From Acetobacterium bakii (lineage in GTDB: Bacteria; Bacillota; Clostridia; Eubacteriales; Eubacteriaceae): a DNA stretch of 64,000 nucleotides. Below the pieces are notes generated by a model. The model ran no database searches, was not told the origin of the DNA, and saw only the letters and a program-made list of their open reading frames with translations. Numbering within the stretch: position 1 is the stretch's first letter; each line of letters opens with the position of its first letter. This document shows positions 16,643 through 25,412 of this stretch, piece after piece. Made by a program: the position numbers and the translations under genes. The DNA lies in NCBI RefSeq assembly GCF_001263355.1, contig NZ_LGYO01000003.1, forward strand, positions 1-64,000, given 5' to 3'.

Positions 16643-17739
16643 AGAACGAATTATTAATTGCTTCTGCTGGTGCAGGAAAAACTACACTTTTTGTTAAAAA
16701 AGCTCTTGCCTGTTCGGATTCGGTTCTCATTACTACTTTTACAGAAGAGAATGAAAGAGAGATAAGAAAAAAATTTACGGAATTAAATAACGGTGTAATT
16801 CCACCGAATGTTACAATACAAACGTGGTTTTCCTTTTTGATTGAACATGGTGCTAAACCATATCAAGGAAAACTTACAAATAAGAGAATAAATGGTTTGT
16901 TTCTTGTGAATGAAAAATCGGGATTAAAATACAGGGGGAAATACCCAGTATATTTTTCAGAAGATGAAATCGATAACCATTATTTTACAAGTGATTACCA
17001 AATATACTCTGATAAACTCTCGAAATTTGCCGTTAAATGTAATGAGAAAAGTAATGGTTATGTAATTGTACGAATTTCAGCATTATTTCAAAATATTTTT
17101 ATAGATGAAGTACAAGATATGGCTGGATATGATTTGGTATTTATAAAACTCCTATTAGAAACTGATTCTGTAATCAGAATGGCTGGTGACCCTAGACAAG
17201 TAACCTACCATACTCATTTCTCTAGTAAATACAAAAAATATTATGAGGGAAAAATACAAGAATTCGTATTAAATGAATGCAAACAATTAGAATGCCTTAT
17301 TGATACAGATGCCCTTAAAGGTAGCTGGCGTAACAATCAAACTATTTGTGATTTTGCAAATAAATTATTTCCAGAACATCCACAATGTGAATCTCTACAA
17401 AAGAAAAAAACAGACCATGATGGAGTGTTTTTCGTAGCAGAAAAGGATACTGAAAAATACCTTGAAAAATATTTGCCAATGCAACTAAGATATGATAGGA
17501 GAACTAAAAAAATTAATCCTAAGTATGAGGTGAAAAATTTTGGTGAATCAAAAGGTGCAACATATGATAGGGTTTTAATCTACCCTACAAAAAAAATGTT
17601 GGACTGGGTACTAAAGAATGAAAAAATAGATAGTTTTGAAGTAAAATGTAAATTTTATGTGGCAGTTACAAGAGCGAAATTCAGTGTTGCTATAGTGTGT
17701 AAAAATAACGATAAATCAGATGTACTACCGATATATTAA
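16639..17739 (+). CDS. Compact UvrD/PcrA-type helicase (Gabija GajB-like)
   Basis: Superfamily-1 helicase of 366 residues, shorter than the ~494 residues of the characterised GajB. Motifs in order: I ASAGAGKTT (residues ~9-17), II FIDEVQDM (~154-161), III RMAGDPRQ, IV-like GSWRNNQTICDFANKLF, V ESKGATYDRV and VI VAVTRAK. The helicase core is complete, and the missing length probably corresponds to the 1B/2B accessory subdomains. Co-translated with the OLD nuclease, it would form the sensing partner of a Gabija-like system. The gene ends 76 bases before an IS256 element, just ahead of a run of ten G. Confidence 0.78.
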   Translation: MKNELLIASAGAGKTTLFVKKALACSDSVLITTFTEENEREIRKKFTELNNGVIPPNVTIQTWFSFLIEHGAKPYQGKLTNKRINGLFLVNEKSGLKYRGKYPVYFSEDEIDNHYFTSDYQIYSDKLSKFAVKCNEKSNGYVIVRISALFQNIFIDEVQDMAGYDLVFIKLLLETDSVIRMAGDPRQVTYHTHFSSKYKKYYEGKIQEFVLNECKQLECLIDTDALKGSWRNNQTICDFANKLFPEHPQCESLQKKKTDHDGVFFVAEKDTEKYLEKYLPMQLRYDRRTKKINPKYEVKNFGESKGATYDRVLIYPTKKMLDWVLKNEKIDSFEVKCKFYVAVTRAKFSVAIVCKNNDKSDVLPIY

Positions 17740-17814
17740 TGCTAAACCGATCGCCCAGGCTTAGGTGGGGGGGGGGCGGACGTTTTTTTGGACTTCAAAC
17801 GGAATCCCGGGAAT

Positions 17815-19290
17815 GTTTCAAGTTTTGTGTAAACTCTAAAAACTGATATAGCGGGAATTAATCTTAAGGGATAAATGGCGATAAACCGTCATCTGTCCCT
17901 TAATTGCATTATACATTGATTTTCCGGCAAGTCAATAAAAAGCACAAAATATAGGATTTTCTGCCTCAATTGGAAGCGGATAGAAACATCCTTCAGTCTA
18001 ACCGGTCCGCAAAGTAAATCTCCAGCTGAGAGTGGATCTTTCCCCAGTCCCTACGGCTCTGGGTCCATTTTTTCGTCACTTCGATCATGGCCAGATACAG
18101 CATTTTCATCAGACTGTCATCGGTCGGGAAAACAACTTTGCTTTTGGTGACTTTTCGCATTTGACGGTTGAACCTTTCGATGAGATTGGTTGTGTAGATC
18201 AGCGTCCGAACCTCCTGTGGATATTTAAAATAGGTAGCCAAATGAGCCCAATTGTCTCGCCAGGATACGGCAATTTTGGGATATTTGGCATGCCATTTTT
18301 CTTCAAAGGCATCCAGTTCATACAGCGCTGTTTCCTCAGTGGAAGCGGTATAGACGCGTTTCAAATCGGCCATGAGAGGCCTAAGATCTTTGTACGAGAC
18401 AAACCGGGTGGTATTTCTGATCTGATGAATGACACATTTCTGGAGCTCCGTTTTAGGATAAACAGCAGCGATGGCTTCCGGAAATCCGGTCAGCCCGTCA
18501 ACGGATGCGATCAGAATATCCTCCACGCCCCGGTTTTTAATATCATTCATGACAGACAGCCAGAACTTGGCACTTTCGTTCTCGCCCACCCACATGCCGA
18601 GGACATCCCGGTAACCTTCCATGTTGATGCCGATGGCAATGTAAACCGCTTTTTTAATGATCCGTCCTTCGCTTCGCACGTGAAAATGGATCGCATCCAG
18701 AAAAACAACAGCATAGATCTCTTCCAGCGGGCGCGACTGCCATTCTTTGACCAGGGGCAGTACTTTGTCGGTAATCCGGCTGATCGTGGAGTCGGATATG
18801 TCCAGTCCATAAAGATCTTTGACATGGTCTTCAAAATCTCCGGTTGACATGCCTTTGGCATACATGGAGATGATTTTCGACTCAATATCCTGGGTTAATG
18901 TGTTCTGGTTCTTCTGGATCAACTGAGGCTCGAATTCGCCTTTTCGGTCTCTTGGCACGTCAATCGGCATATCACCAAAGCTCGAATGAACGGTTTTTTT
19001 GGAGTAGCCGTTGCGGCTGTTGTCGGTTTCCTTGTTTCGGTAATCATACTTCGTATAGCCCAGTTCATCATCCAATTCACCTTCCAGGCTGTTTTCAACA
19101 ACCTGAGCAATCAATTCTTTGACGAGATCATTAATGTCACTGCCATCTTTGATCGGGTTTTCTTTTAAGAATTCTCCAATCAAAACCCTTCGTCGTTTTT
19201 TCTCAGGACTTTCATCTCTTCTTCCCATAAAAATACCTCCAAACTGATTTTATTCTACATCAGTTTGGAGGTTTACACAAATTTTGAAAC
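17815..19290 (-). mobile_element. IS256-family insertion sequence, complete
   Basis: About 1.48 kb with imperfect terminal inverted repeats. The left end GTTTCAAGTTTTGTGTAAAC (17815) matches the inverse of the right end, which reads GTTTCAAAATTTGTGTAAAC from 19290. A subterminal hairpin TTAAGGGA/TCCCTTAA lies at 17864-17903. A second inverted repeat TCCAAACTGA/TCAGTTTGGA (19238-19269) lies ahead of the transposase start. No obvious target duplication is visible directly outside. A truncated relative of the right end lies at 38609-38757. Confidence 0.85.
17993..19228 (-). CDS. IS256-family (mutator-type) transposase
   Basis: 411 residues, full length for the family. The DDE residues sit in VVFLDAIHFHVR (first Asp), SVDGLTGFPEAI (second Asp) and TTNLIERFNRQMR (Glu). 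The motif CVIHQIRN is typical of mutator-type enzymes. The ATG at 19228 is preceded by AGGTATTTTTATG on its strand. The frame is intact and the element has both ends, so it may be active. A second, truncated copy of the first ~29 codons with diverged sequence occurs at 38609-38696. Confidence 0.95.
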   Translation of the reverse strand: MGRRDESPEKKRRRVLIGEFLKENPIKDGSDINDLVKELIAQVVENSLEGELDDELGYTKYDYRNKETDNSRNGYSKKTVHSSFGDMPIDVPRDRKGEFEPQLIQKNQNTLTQDIESKIISMYAKGMSTGDFEDHVKDLYGLDISDSTISRITDKVLPLVKEWQSRPLEEIYAVVFLDAIHFHVRSEGRIIKKAVYIAIGINMEGYRDVLGMWVGENESAKFWLSVMNDIKNRGVEDILIASVDGLTGFPEAIAAVYPKTELQKCVIHQIRNTTRFVSYKDLRPLMADLKRVYTASTEETALYELDAFEEKWHAKYPKIAVSWRDNWAHLATYFKYPQEVRTLIYTTNLIERFNRQMRKVTKSKVVFPTDDSLMKMLYLAMIEVTKKWTQSRRDWGKIHSQLEIYFADRLD

Positions 19291-19299
19291 GGTCTCCTG

Positions 19300-19589
19300 T
19301 GCTATTTCTTTCGGCGTTTTACAAAAAAAACAAGTGCATCTTGTAGGTTTTCGATTTCTTCTCTGGATTCCCGTAGTTCCTTTTCGAGCTGTTTTAATCG
19401 ATTTATATCTATTATTGGAATATTCCCAGGCTCTTCACAAAATCCGGTTTTGCTTTTTTTGCTTTACAAATCCAGGTGTACAATGTATCGACTTTAATTT
19501 TCAGTCGATCGGCTGCAGCCTGGTATGCAGATTTCATTTGCTAGTTTAAACGCTTCAAAGCATTCCTTTGCGATATATACTTTTTTCAT
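19300..19589 (-). pseudogene. IS3-type OrfA transposase relic
   Basis: Read leftwards from an ATG at 19589, the frame gives MKKVYIAKECFEAFKLANE. After a shift it continues AADRLKIKVDTLYTWICKAK and a leucine-zipper-like tail INRLKQLEKELRESREEIE. This is the layout of the helix-turn-helix OrfA of IS3/IS911 elements. At least one frameshift breaks it, and no OrfB is present because the IS256 element begins at the other side. Confidence 0.65.
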
Positions 19590-19851
19590 AATTGATCAGT
19601 CCTTTTTACTTTCTATTTTACCTCATTTTCTTGTGATTTGGGACTGCACTTTTATGATACCACTCCAGTTTTTCCTCTATTTTCTTGAGAAACGGTCAAT
19701 ATTTTAATAAGTTCCATCATGTGAGATAGTAAATGACAACTTTGTATCCAACATCTTTTATCCTTGCATCACTTTCATACAAATAATAATGGACTCACAC
19801 CATTTAAAGCATCTCATCATTTTAAAAATATTTGGTCAAGGTGTTTCAAAA

Positions 19852-20208
19852 TCAATTTTCTATTTCCTTTCCCCATACCGTAAGATTCCCAAGAATAGGA
19901 AGAAGATTATTTGTATTTTCAGTCAGTTTATATTCAACTCTTAAAGGCATTTCGTTGTATTGTGTGCGAAGTACGAGGCCGTCGGCTTCAAGTTCCTTCA
20001 AGGAGGTGACAAGCATGGTGTTGGTTACGCCTTTTATTTTTTTTCTTAGCGCATTATATCGTGTTGGTCCATCATAATTCAACGCACATAGTATGGGTAT
20101 CTTCCATTTACCCCCAATAATCCCAAGTGCAGTTGAAAGGGGACATTTTTCTTGACACGGGCATATGTTCTCGGAACAAAAATGATTTAGATGATCAGAT
20201 GCGCTCAT
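19852..20208 (-). CDS. HxlR-family transcriptional regulator
   Basis: 118 residues with the winged-helix HxlR signature CPLSTALGIIGGKWKIPILC near residues 22-41 and RYNALRKKIKGVTNTML. Two further cysteines (FCSENICPC) lie before the domain, four in all within the first 22 residues, and might sense redox or metal. HxlR proteins usually control a neighbouring oxidoreductase or detoxification gene. The divergent flavin-binding protein at 20347 is the obvious target across a 138-base shared promoter region. Confidence 0.9.
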   Translation of the reverse strand: MSASDHLNHFCSENICPCQEKCPLSTALGIIGGKWKIPILCALNYDGPTRYNALRKKIKGVTNTMLVTSLKELEADGLVLRTQYNEMPLRVEYKLTENTNNLLPILGNLTVWGKEIEN

Positions 20209-20346
20209 TTTTTTCTTACCTACTTTCTATTTTAGTATTTAGTCTTATTTTTCTGAGTAATTTACAAGCTTTCAAATAAGTACTATAATTATATCAGGTA
20301 GTAATTGCAGAGTCAATTGCTACACTAAACTTAGGAGGAATTTACT

Positions 20347-20655
20347 ATGGTTATCAATGAAGAAATGAAAAATGTTATCGACAATTCTGCGTTCCTTACA
20401 ATTGTTACGATGTGCCCTGATGGTACACCACACCCAATTATTGTTGGCGGAGGTACCGTTGATGGTGACAATATTACTGTTGGAGTGTACGCCATGAAGG
20501 TCACTCAGGAAAACCTTAAGAACAATGACTGCACCATGATGTTAGCAGCACAAATGATCGAAGGTGCACCCAAAGGTTGTCGATTCACAGGCACGGCAAA
20601 AGTTGAAAACGGAAAATTTGTATTCACAGCAACAAAGGCAGAAGCCCTTATTTAA
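20347..20655 (+). CDS. Pyridoxamine 5'-phosphate oxidase-like FMN-binding protein
   Basis: 102 residues, a short split-barrel flavin-binding protein: NSAFLTIVTMCPDGTPHP in the first strand pair, IVGGGTVDGDNI and CRFTGTAKVENGKF further on. Members of the family bind FMN or other flavins and act as small reductases or flavin carriers. The ATG is preceded by AGGAGG at about eight bases. It is transcribed divergently from the HxlR regulator and ends in a strong terminator at 20689. The substrate cannot be told from sequence. The C-terminus is slightly short for the family. Confidence 0.75.
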   Translation: MVINEEMKNVIDNSAFLTIVTMCPDGTPHPIIVGGGTVDGDNITVGVYAMKVTQENLKNNDCTMMLAAQMIEGAPKGCRFTGTAKVENGKFVFTATKAEALI

Positions 20656-20688
20656 TACTATCGTGACACAACATATTGCCAAATAAGA

Positions 20689-20736
20689 GCCGCTGATTAT
20701 TAAAGACACAGAAAGTCTTTATAATCAGCGGTTTTT
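20689..20736 (+). terminator. Strong terminator behind the flavin-binding protein
   Basis: GCCGCTGATTATTAAAGAC pairs with GTCTTTATAATCAGCGGT over ~18 bases around a 7-base loop, followed by TTTTTATTT. Confidence 0.9.
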
Positions 20737-20949
20737 ATTTAAACTTGTTTATTGGAATAATATTTGAGTCGAAAAAATCATCAATATAAATGTCAAGGTT
20801 ATTAACAGCTTGCCTATTTAATTCATCTAATTTGGAGATGTATGCATATATTTGCCGTAAAACTCCTGACATTAACAATTATTTTAAAGTAAAGACAGTA
20901 AAGACCCCTTAAAACGTTGAGATGTTGGGATGCAATGGTTTGAAAGGTC

Positions 20950-21160
20950 TTAATATTTTTTTTGTTGTATATGACGACGCTTTAAATCAGCTGCTTTCCC
21001 ATAAGAAGCTTTTCCCATTAAGTCTTTCGACGATTCCGGTTTCCTGTGCTTCAAGCTCATCTTCTCGGCAAAGTTCTTAAGGACCCTGCTTTTAGGTTTC
21101 TTTGAAATGGGATCTCGATAGGATTCGACAATCCGAACATAATGATGGCCACACCGGGCT
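20950..21160 (-). pseudogene. Possible transposase N-terminus relic (IS1634/IS4-like)
   Basis: The minus strand has an open stretch with VRIVESYRDPISKKPKSRVL and ending in LKRRHIQQKKY. The first part resembles the N-terminus of IS4/IS1634-group transposases, which read VRIVESYRDP..GKPK. Nothing recognisable follows in phase. The identification is tentative. Confidence 0.35.
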
Positions 21161-21640
21161 TTTTAACCGGAATAAGTACTTTGTTGTTTAATAAGCCTGT
21201 GAGCGTTTGCGACGCCGGCGATTATGAAAAAACCTACAGAAAAAGAAGGTGGATTTTTTTATCTTGATCCCACTACATACGCCTCAGCAGGTCAGACCTA
21301 TCCAGTATCGGTATCATTGATGATTCGGGAATGATGGCTAATGCAAAAAGGAACATCTGGATATATAAACGCGTGGTGGCTACCTATGTGGTCGGGTTTA
21401 CCTTAACCGATGATTATCTGAAAGGGATGAGAATAAGACGACGAAGGTAACCGGGAAAGATGAAGAAAGTACTAGCTTCGCTTGTTTCACAATAAATGTA
21501 CTGTAAATAAGGTAGGCGGCACCAGCACTTTAATTTATTGTGGAGAAAATCAATCCCTTTACCGGGGCCATCCACGCTAGAACTCTATGGTAAACTGACG
21601 ATGTGACAATTATATACAGATCAACGAATACTTGACTGGT
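21161..21640. other. Gene-free interval
   Basis: Only short, stop-broken frames. A plus-strand stretch near 21305 reads SSIGIIDDSGMMANAKRN, vaguely like the D-S-G-M segment of some transposases. It may belong to the same decayed element as the relic before it. No gene is supported. Confidence 0.35.
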
Positions 21641-22228
21641 TTAAAGAATTTGAGTTTCAAAAGAACTTAATCCTTTTAAAATTATAATCTCAGTGAGCTT
21701 TGCAATCTGTTCAGGAGGTTCTTTCATCCCGGTTTTCAGCCACTGGATCATTAAACCCATACATCCAGAGAGAAGATAGGAATAGATATATTCAACTTCG
21801 ATGGAAGATTCCGTGTGATTTTTTTCCATCCAGTGTTTTAAAAACTTTTCTTTAAAGGCGGTTTTTAAGCGAGTTAAAAAGGCGCGATCACCAGGTTCGC
21901 TTACAATGAAATGCATCATTTCTTCGTTTTTTGCAATAAAATGAAACATGTCAATAATAAATAGGCGTGTATTACATTCTATAACGTTGGATGCGTAACG
22001 ATTAAGGATTGCACAAAAATCTTCAAAAATTTCATTCTCAATTTGGTCCAGCATATCAAAAGCATCTTTATAGTGCAGATAAAAGGTTCCCCGGTTAATA
22101 TCCACCAAATCAGATAATTCACTTACCGTTATTTTATCAATGTTTTTTTGCAGCAACAATTGAGCTAGTCCTGTCTGTAGTTGCTGTTTGGTTTTTCGGA
22201 CTCTACGATCAATGTTTTTTCTTATCAA
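21641..22228 (-). CDS. TetR/AcrR-family transcriptional regulator
   Basis: 195 residues. The N-terminal helix-turn-helix is clear (KITVSELSDLVDINRGTFYL, residues ~38-57), followed by a helical ligand-binding part of the type found in clostridial TetR proteins. No ligand can be deduced. Upstream, between it and the chemosensory cluster, lie three evenly spaced copies of a 12-base palindrome, TAATGNNCATTA (22354-22424), that are good candidates for its operators. It could therefore autoregulate or control the cluster on the other strand. Confidence 0.9.
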   Translation of the reverse strand: MIRKNIDRRVRKTKQQLQTGLAQLLLQKNIDKITVSELSDLVDINRGTFYLHYKDAFDMLDQIENEIFEDFCAILNRYASNVIECNTRLFIIDMFHFIAKNEEMMHFIVSEPGDRAFLTRLKTAFKEKFLKHWMEKNHTESSIEVEYIYSYLLSGCMGLMIQWLKTGMKEPPEQIAKLTEIIILKGLSSFETQIL

Positions 22229-22353
22229 TTTACGAAAGTCCCTTCAAGAAAAGTTGTTCAACAGAACCTAAAGCAGTGATGCTTTAAATGAAGCATGTTC
22301 ATTATACTTGGGAAAGCGTGACTAAGCAACTCTATTTAAACTACATTGTCAGA

Positions 22354-22424
22354 TAGTGACTATTAATAAACACATCTGCAAATAATGACCATTAACAACC
22401 ATTTTTTTCAGATAATGAACATTA
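22354..22424. promoter_or_regulatory. Triple TetR-type operator candidates
   Basis: TAGTGACTATTA (22354-22365), TAATGACCATTA (22383-22394) and TAATGAACATTA (22413-22424) form a series with start-to-start distances of 29 and 30 bases, close to three helical turns. A fourth weaker copy, GCATGTTCATTA, lies at 22293-22304, nearer to the tetR start. The array sits in the intergenic region between tetR and the chemosensory genes. Confidence 0.6.
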
Positions 22425-22774
22425 GTGGACAATGTTGAAAATCATTGGCTGTTGAAAAGAATCAGTTCTAGTATATACTAAAAAATATACTGAAAAATAA
22501 TTGATTAAGGACGAACTATTTGGGTAATGACAGTTGATTTCATGAAATCTGGTTTGAGCCGAACACGATTCTGCAGCGATGATGCTGTAAACTGTGATAA
22601 TGCCAAATCTTTAATTTATAGAGTTGACCTACTATTGCTTTTATTGAAGGAAATTATATCAGAAAGTAGGAGGTCTTTTTATTTTGTCAGAAAACGTGGT
22701 AAGCTTCATTATAAAAAAGTTTAAGATAAAAAACGCAGTGTCAGCTTGGCACACGATTTTACTGGAGGGTGAAT

Positions 22775-23134
22775 ATGACTAAAGTATTAATTGTAGATGA
22801 TTCTTTATTTGTCAGGATACAACTCAGAAAATTGCTGGAAAGCAACGGGTTTGATGTGATTGATGAAGCGGAAAATGGTAAGGTCGCACTAACAAAAATC
22901 CGGGAACTGAGGCCGGATCTCGTAACCCTCGATATTACCATGCCGGAAATGGATGGGCTTGAGTGCATGAAGCGGATTAAAAAAATGGATTATTTACCGA
23001 CGGTAATCATGATTTCAGCAATGGGACAGGAAGTACATGTGCAGCAGTCTATTTTAAATGGTGCAAAAGGTTTTATTGTCAAGCCATTTAAAAATGAAGA
23101 ATTAATAAAAAACTTGAATAAGTATAAAGTATAA
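22775..23134 (+). CDS. cheY: CheY-like single-domain response regulator
   Basis: 119 residues, a bare receiver domain. The acidic pair D8-D9 (VLIVDDS), phospho-acceptor D53 (LVTLDITMPEMDG), the Ser/Thr position (MISAMG) and K (FIVKPF) are all present. ATG 22775 has GGAGGG at the right distance; an in-frame GTG at 22769 is part of that site. It is the first gene of the chemosensory cluster. As a stand-alone receiver it would be phosphorylated by the CheA at 32930 and act on an output protein that is not evident in the window. Confidence 0.93.
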   Translation: MTKVLIVDDSLFVRIQLRKLLESNGFDVIDEAENGKVALTKIRELRPDLVTLDITMPEMDGLECMKRIKKMDYLPTVIMISAMGQEVHVQQSILNGAKGFIVKPFKNEELIKNLNKYKV

Positions 23135-23451
23135 ATAATAAAGACTAAAAAAAGAATAAAGGAGGTGGTTTAATGTTCTGATTAGCGGGCAAAGAGATCT
23201 TGAGCTACATAAAAGCAGTGAGACGGAGTTCAATACTTTGGCGGAAATTCATAAGCCGCCTTTGGAAAAGGTATTGGATGCAGCATAGAAGAAATTTGCC
23301 AAAGGGTTATAATGTCACATTATGATCGTTATATGGAAAATGAGGGAAACAGACAATGGCGTAAATAGATACGGCATTATTTATTATCCGGACTATGAAA
23401 AAGAGTGCACCATAAATTAAGAATCAAAGACTTTAGGAGGTCAGAATTATT
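23135..23451. other. Interval with possible gene relic
   Basis: An AGGAGGTGG site at ~23161 is followed by ATG and an early stop, then stop-broken frames such as ELHKSSETEFNTLAEIHKPP. It looks like a decayed gene in the operon, but the family cannot be told. The AGGAGG for the next gene lies at 23434-23439. Confidence 0.4.
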
Positions 23452-25395
23452 ATGGAAAAAAGATTGGCAAAACCTTCAAGCGACAAATGGGAAAAGTTAT
23501 CACATGAATCAGTGTCATCATCGGATGAAATGGAGAGAAAAAGAGAATTTGCCAGAAAGCAGGCAAAGGACAAGGTAAGAGCTAGAACTTTAGCGAAACA
23601 ACAACAGCTGGCAGAGCGGATTGCGGTTGCAACAGAGCAAATGGCTTCGGGAATAGAAGAAGCGAGTAGTGCTGCCGAAGAATTGGCTGCAACCATGCAA
23701 CAGATTTCCAGTGGAGCAAGTGAAGCTGCTTCTGCGGCTGAAGAGTCCAGAGCGGCAATTAATCAGGTTGACAAAGCATCCTTAATAGCGGATAAGAATG
23801 CCAAGGAATCGCTTGAAAGAGCGAAAGTAGCCAAAGAGCTCATTGAAAATACATCCAAAGATATTGAACTCATGATTAAAGGAATCAAGGAATCAGCGGA
23901 GACCAACAGTGAATCCGTAAAATTGATTGGTGAGCTTGAAAGACAGTCGAACGAAGTCGGTGAAATTGTTCAGGCTGTTGTTAGAATTGCCGACCAAACG
24001 AATCTCCTGGCACTCAATGCGGCGATCGAAGCGGCAAGAGCGGGAGAGCATGGGAAAGGCTTTGCAGTAGTAGCTGATGAAGTCAGGAATCTTGCGGAAA
24101 CTTCTGAAAAGTCAGCAACAAATATTCGGGCACTGGTAAATGAGATTCAAAGTAATGTTAAAGTTGTGGTTGTTGATATAGAAAATGCCGGTAAAGTTGC
24201 AAATGATGAAGTTGAAAAAGCAGTAAGGACGACGGAAGACCTCATTAAAATTAATGAAGAGTTTGTGATTGTTATGAGTGGGATTGCAGAAATATCTCAG
24301 AACGCATCAGACGCCAACAAAGGAGCCCTGGAATTTTTAGCGATTGCAGAAACCATTGCAGCCGCCTCGGAAGAGCAAAGCAGTGCTTCTGAAGAAGTTG
24401 AGAAGGCCATACAAATGCAGAATAAAGCTTTTAATGAGTTAAACGCTGGAGCATCAGACTTGTCTCAAATGGCAGAAGACCTTAAGAGTTCAACCGAGGC
24501 GCAAAAGTCCTCCGAATCCCTTGCAGCTGCTTCAGAAGAACTTTCAGCCAATGTAGAGGAAGGGACTGCAACTGCAGGAGAGATATTAAATGCAATGCAG
24601 CAAATATCCGCGGGAGCTCTTTTACAAGCCGAGAGTGCGGAAAAGGGTTCATTATTTGCAGAGAAACTATCTGTGGCATCAACACAAATGAGTGAAAGAG
24701 CAGGGTTTTCGGCAGATATCGTTACAAAACTTCAAAAGCTTTTAGCAGACAATAAAATTTCAATTGACAGCATGATTTCAGGAATCGGAGATTCTGCTAA
24801 AATCTCAATGGGTGCAGCTAAAAATATTAAGAGTCTTGAAGAAACCACATTAAGGATTGATAAAATTGTGGATGCAATCGTCAATGTTACGATACAGACT
24901 AATATGCTGGCTATTAACGGTTCCATTGAAGCCGCAAGAGCAGGGGAGTTTGGAAGAGGTTTTTCGGTAGTCGCAGGTGATATAAGAGCTCTTGCCAATG
25001 AATCTGCAGAAAATGCAGACAAAATCAAAGATCTTGTAAGAGCAATACAGAATCAGATTCAGAGAGTATCGGCAGATACCGATGCATCAAGTAAATCTTC
25101 TTTTGCAGAGGTGGAGAAGTCTAAAAAGACTACCGAAAATCTTAATATTATTGAAGAAAATATGCTAAAAATACTGACTGGTGCCGATGAAATTCAAAAG
25201 GGCGCTGAAGAATCTCAAGTAGCACTTGTGCAGGCATCAAAGGGTGTAGATCAGATCGCAACTGCAGCCCAGGAAGCCAGTAGCGGAGCTGAACAAGCTG
25301 CAACTGCAGCAAGTCAGCAATCAAAAGGGATGCAGGAATTGGCAGAAGCTATTGAAGAGATATCAGGACTCGCAGATGAATTGCAGAATATGTAG
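23452..25395 (+). CDS. Soluble methyl-accepting chemotaxis protein with two signalling tips
   Basis: 647 residues, no membrane segment and no recognisable sensor domain, so it is cytoplasmic. The protein is almost entirely alanine/glutamate/serine-rich coiled coil. Two copies of the receptor hairpin tip that contacts CheA and CheW are present: [20 protein letters not shown] at ~176 and [20 protein letters not shown] at ~480, each followed by GF(A/S)VVA. One polypeptide thus carries two receptor signalling domains in tandem, which is unusual. Glu/Gln-rich helical flanks would be the CheR/CheB methylation sites. Input is probably through a partner protein or direct cytoplasmic sensing. Confidence 0.93.
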   Translation: MEKRLAKPSSDKWEKLSHESVSSSDEMERKREFARKQAKDKVRARTLAKQQQLAERIAVATEQMASGIEEASSAAEELAATMQQISSGASEAASAAEESRAAINQVDKASLIADKNAKESLERAKVAKELIENTSKDIELMIKGIKESAETNSESVKLIGELERQSNEVGEIVQAVVRIADQTNLLALNAAIEAARAGEHGKGFAVVADEVRNLAETSEKSATNIRALVNEIQSNVKVVVVDIENAGKVANDEVEKAVRTTEDLIKINEEFVIVMSGIAEISQNASDANKGALEFLAIAETIAAASEEQSSASEEVEKAIQMQNKAFNELNAGASDLSQMAEDLKSSTEAQKSSESLAAASEELSANVEEGTATAGEILNAMQQISAGALLQAESAEKGSLFAEKLSVASTQMSERAGFSADIVTKLQKLLADNKISIDSMISGIGDSAKISMGAAKNIKSLEETTLRIDKIVDAIVNVTIQTNMLAINGSIEAARAGEFGRGFSVVAGDIRALANESAENADKIKDLVRAIQNQIQRVSADTDASSKSSFAEVEKSKKTTENLNIIEENMLKILTGADEIQKGAEESQVALVQASKGVDQIATAAQEASSGAEQAATAASQQSKGMQELAEAIEEISGLADELQNM

Positions 25396-25412
25396 AAATG
25401 GAGGCGGTTGCT

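Noticed and set aside
18032-18847. 271-codon plus-strand ORF
   Set aside because: It is the antisense shadow of the IS256 transposase, which has full family motifs on the other strand.
22527-22724. 65-codon ORF before the first cheY
   Set aside because: No ribosome site and no recognisable composition; it overlaps the likely promoter and leader region of the chemosensory cluster.
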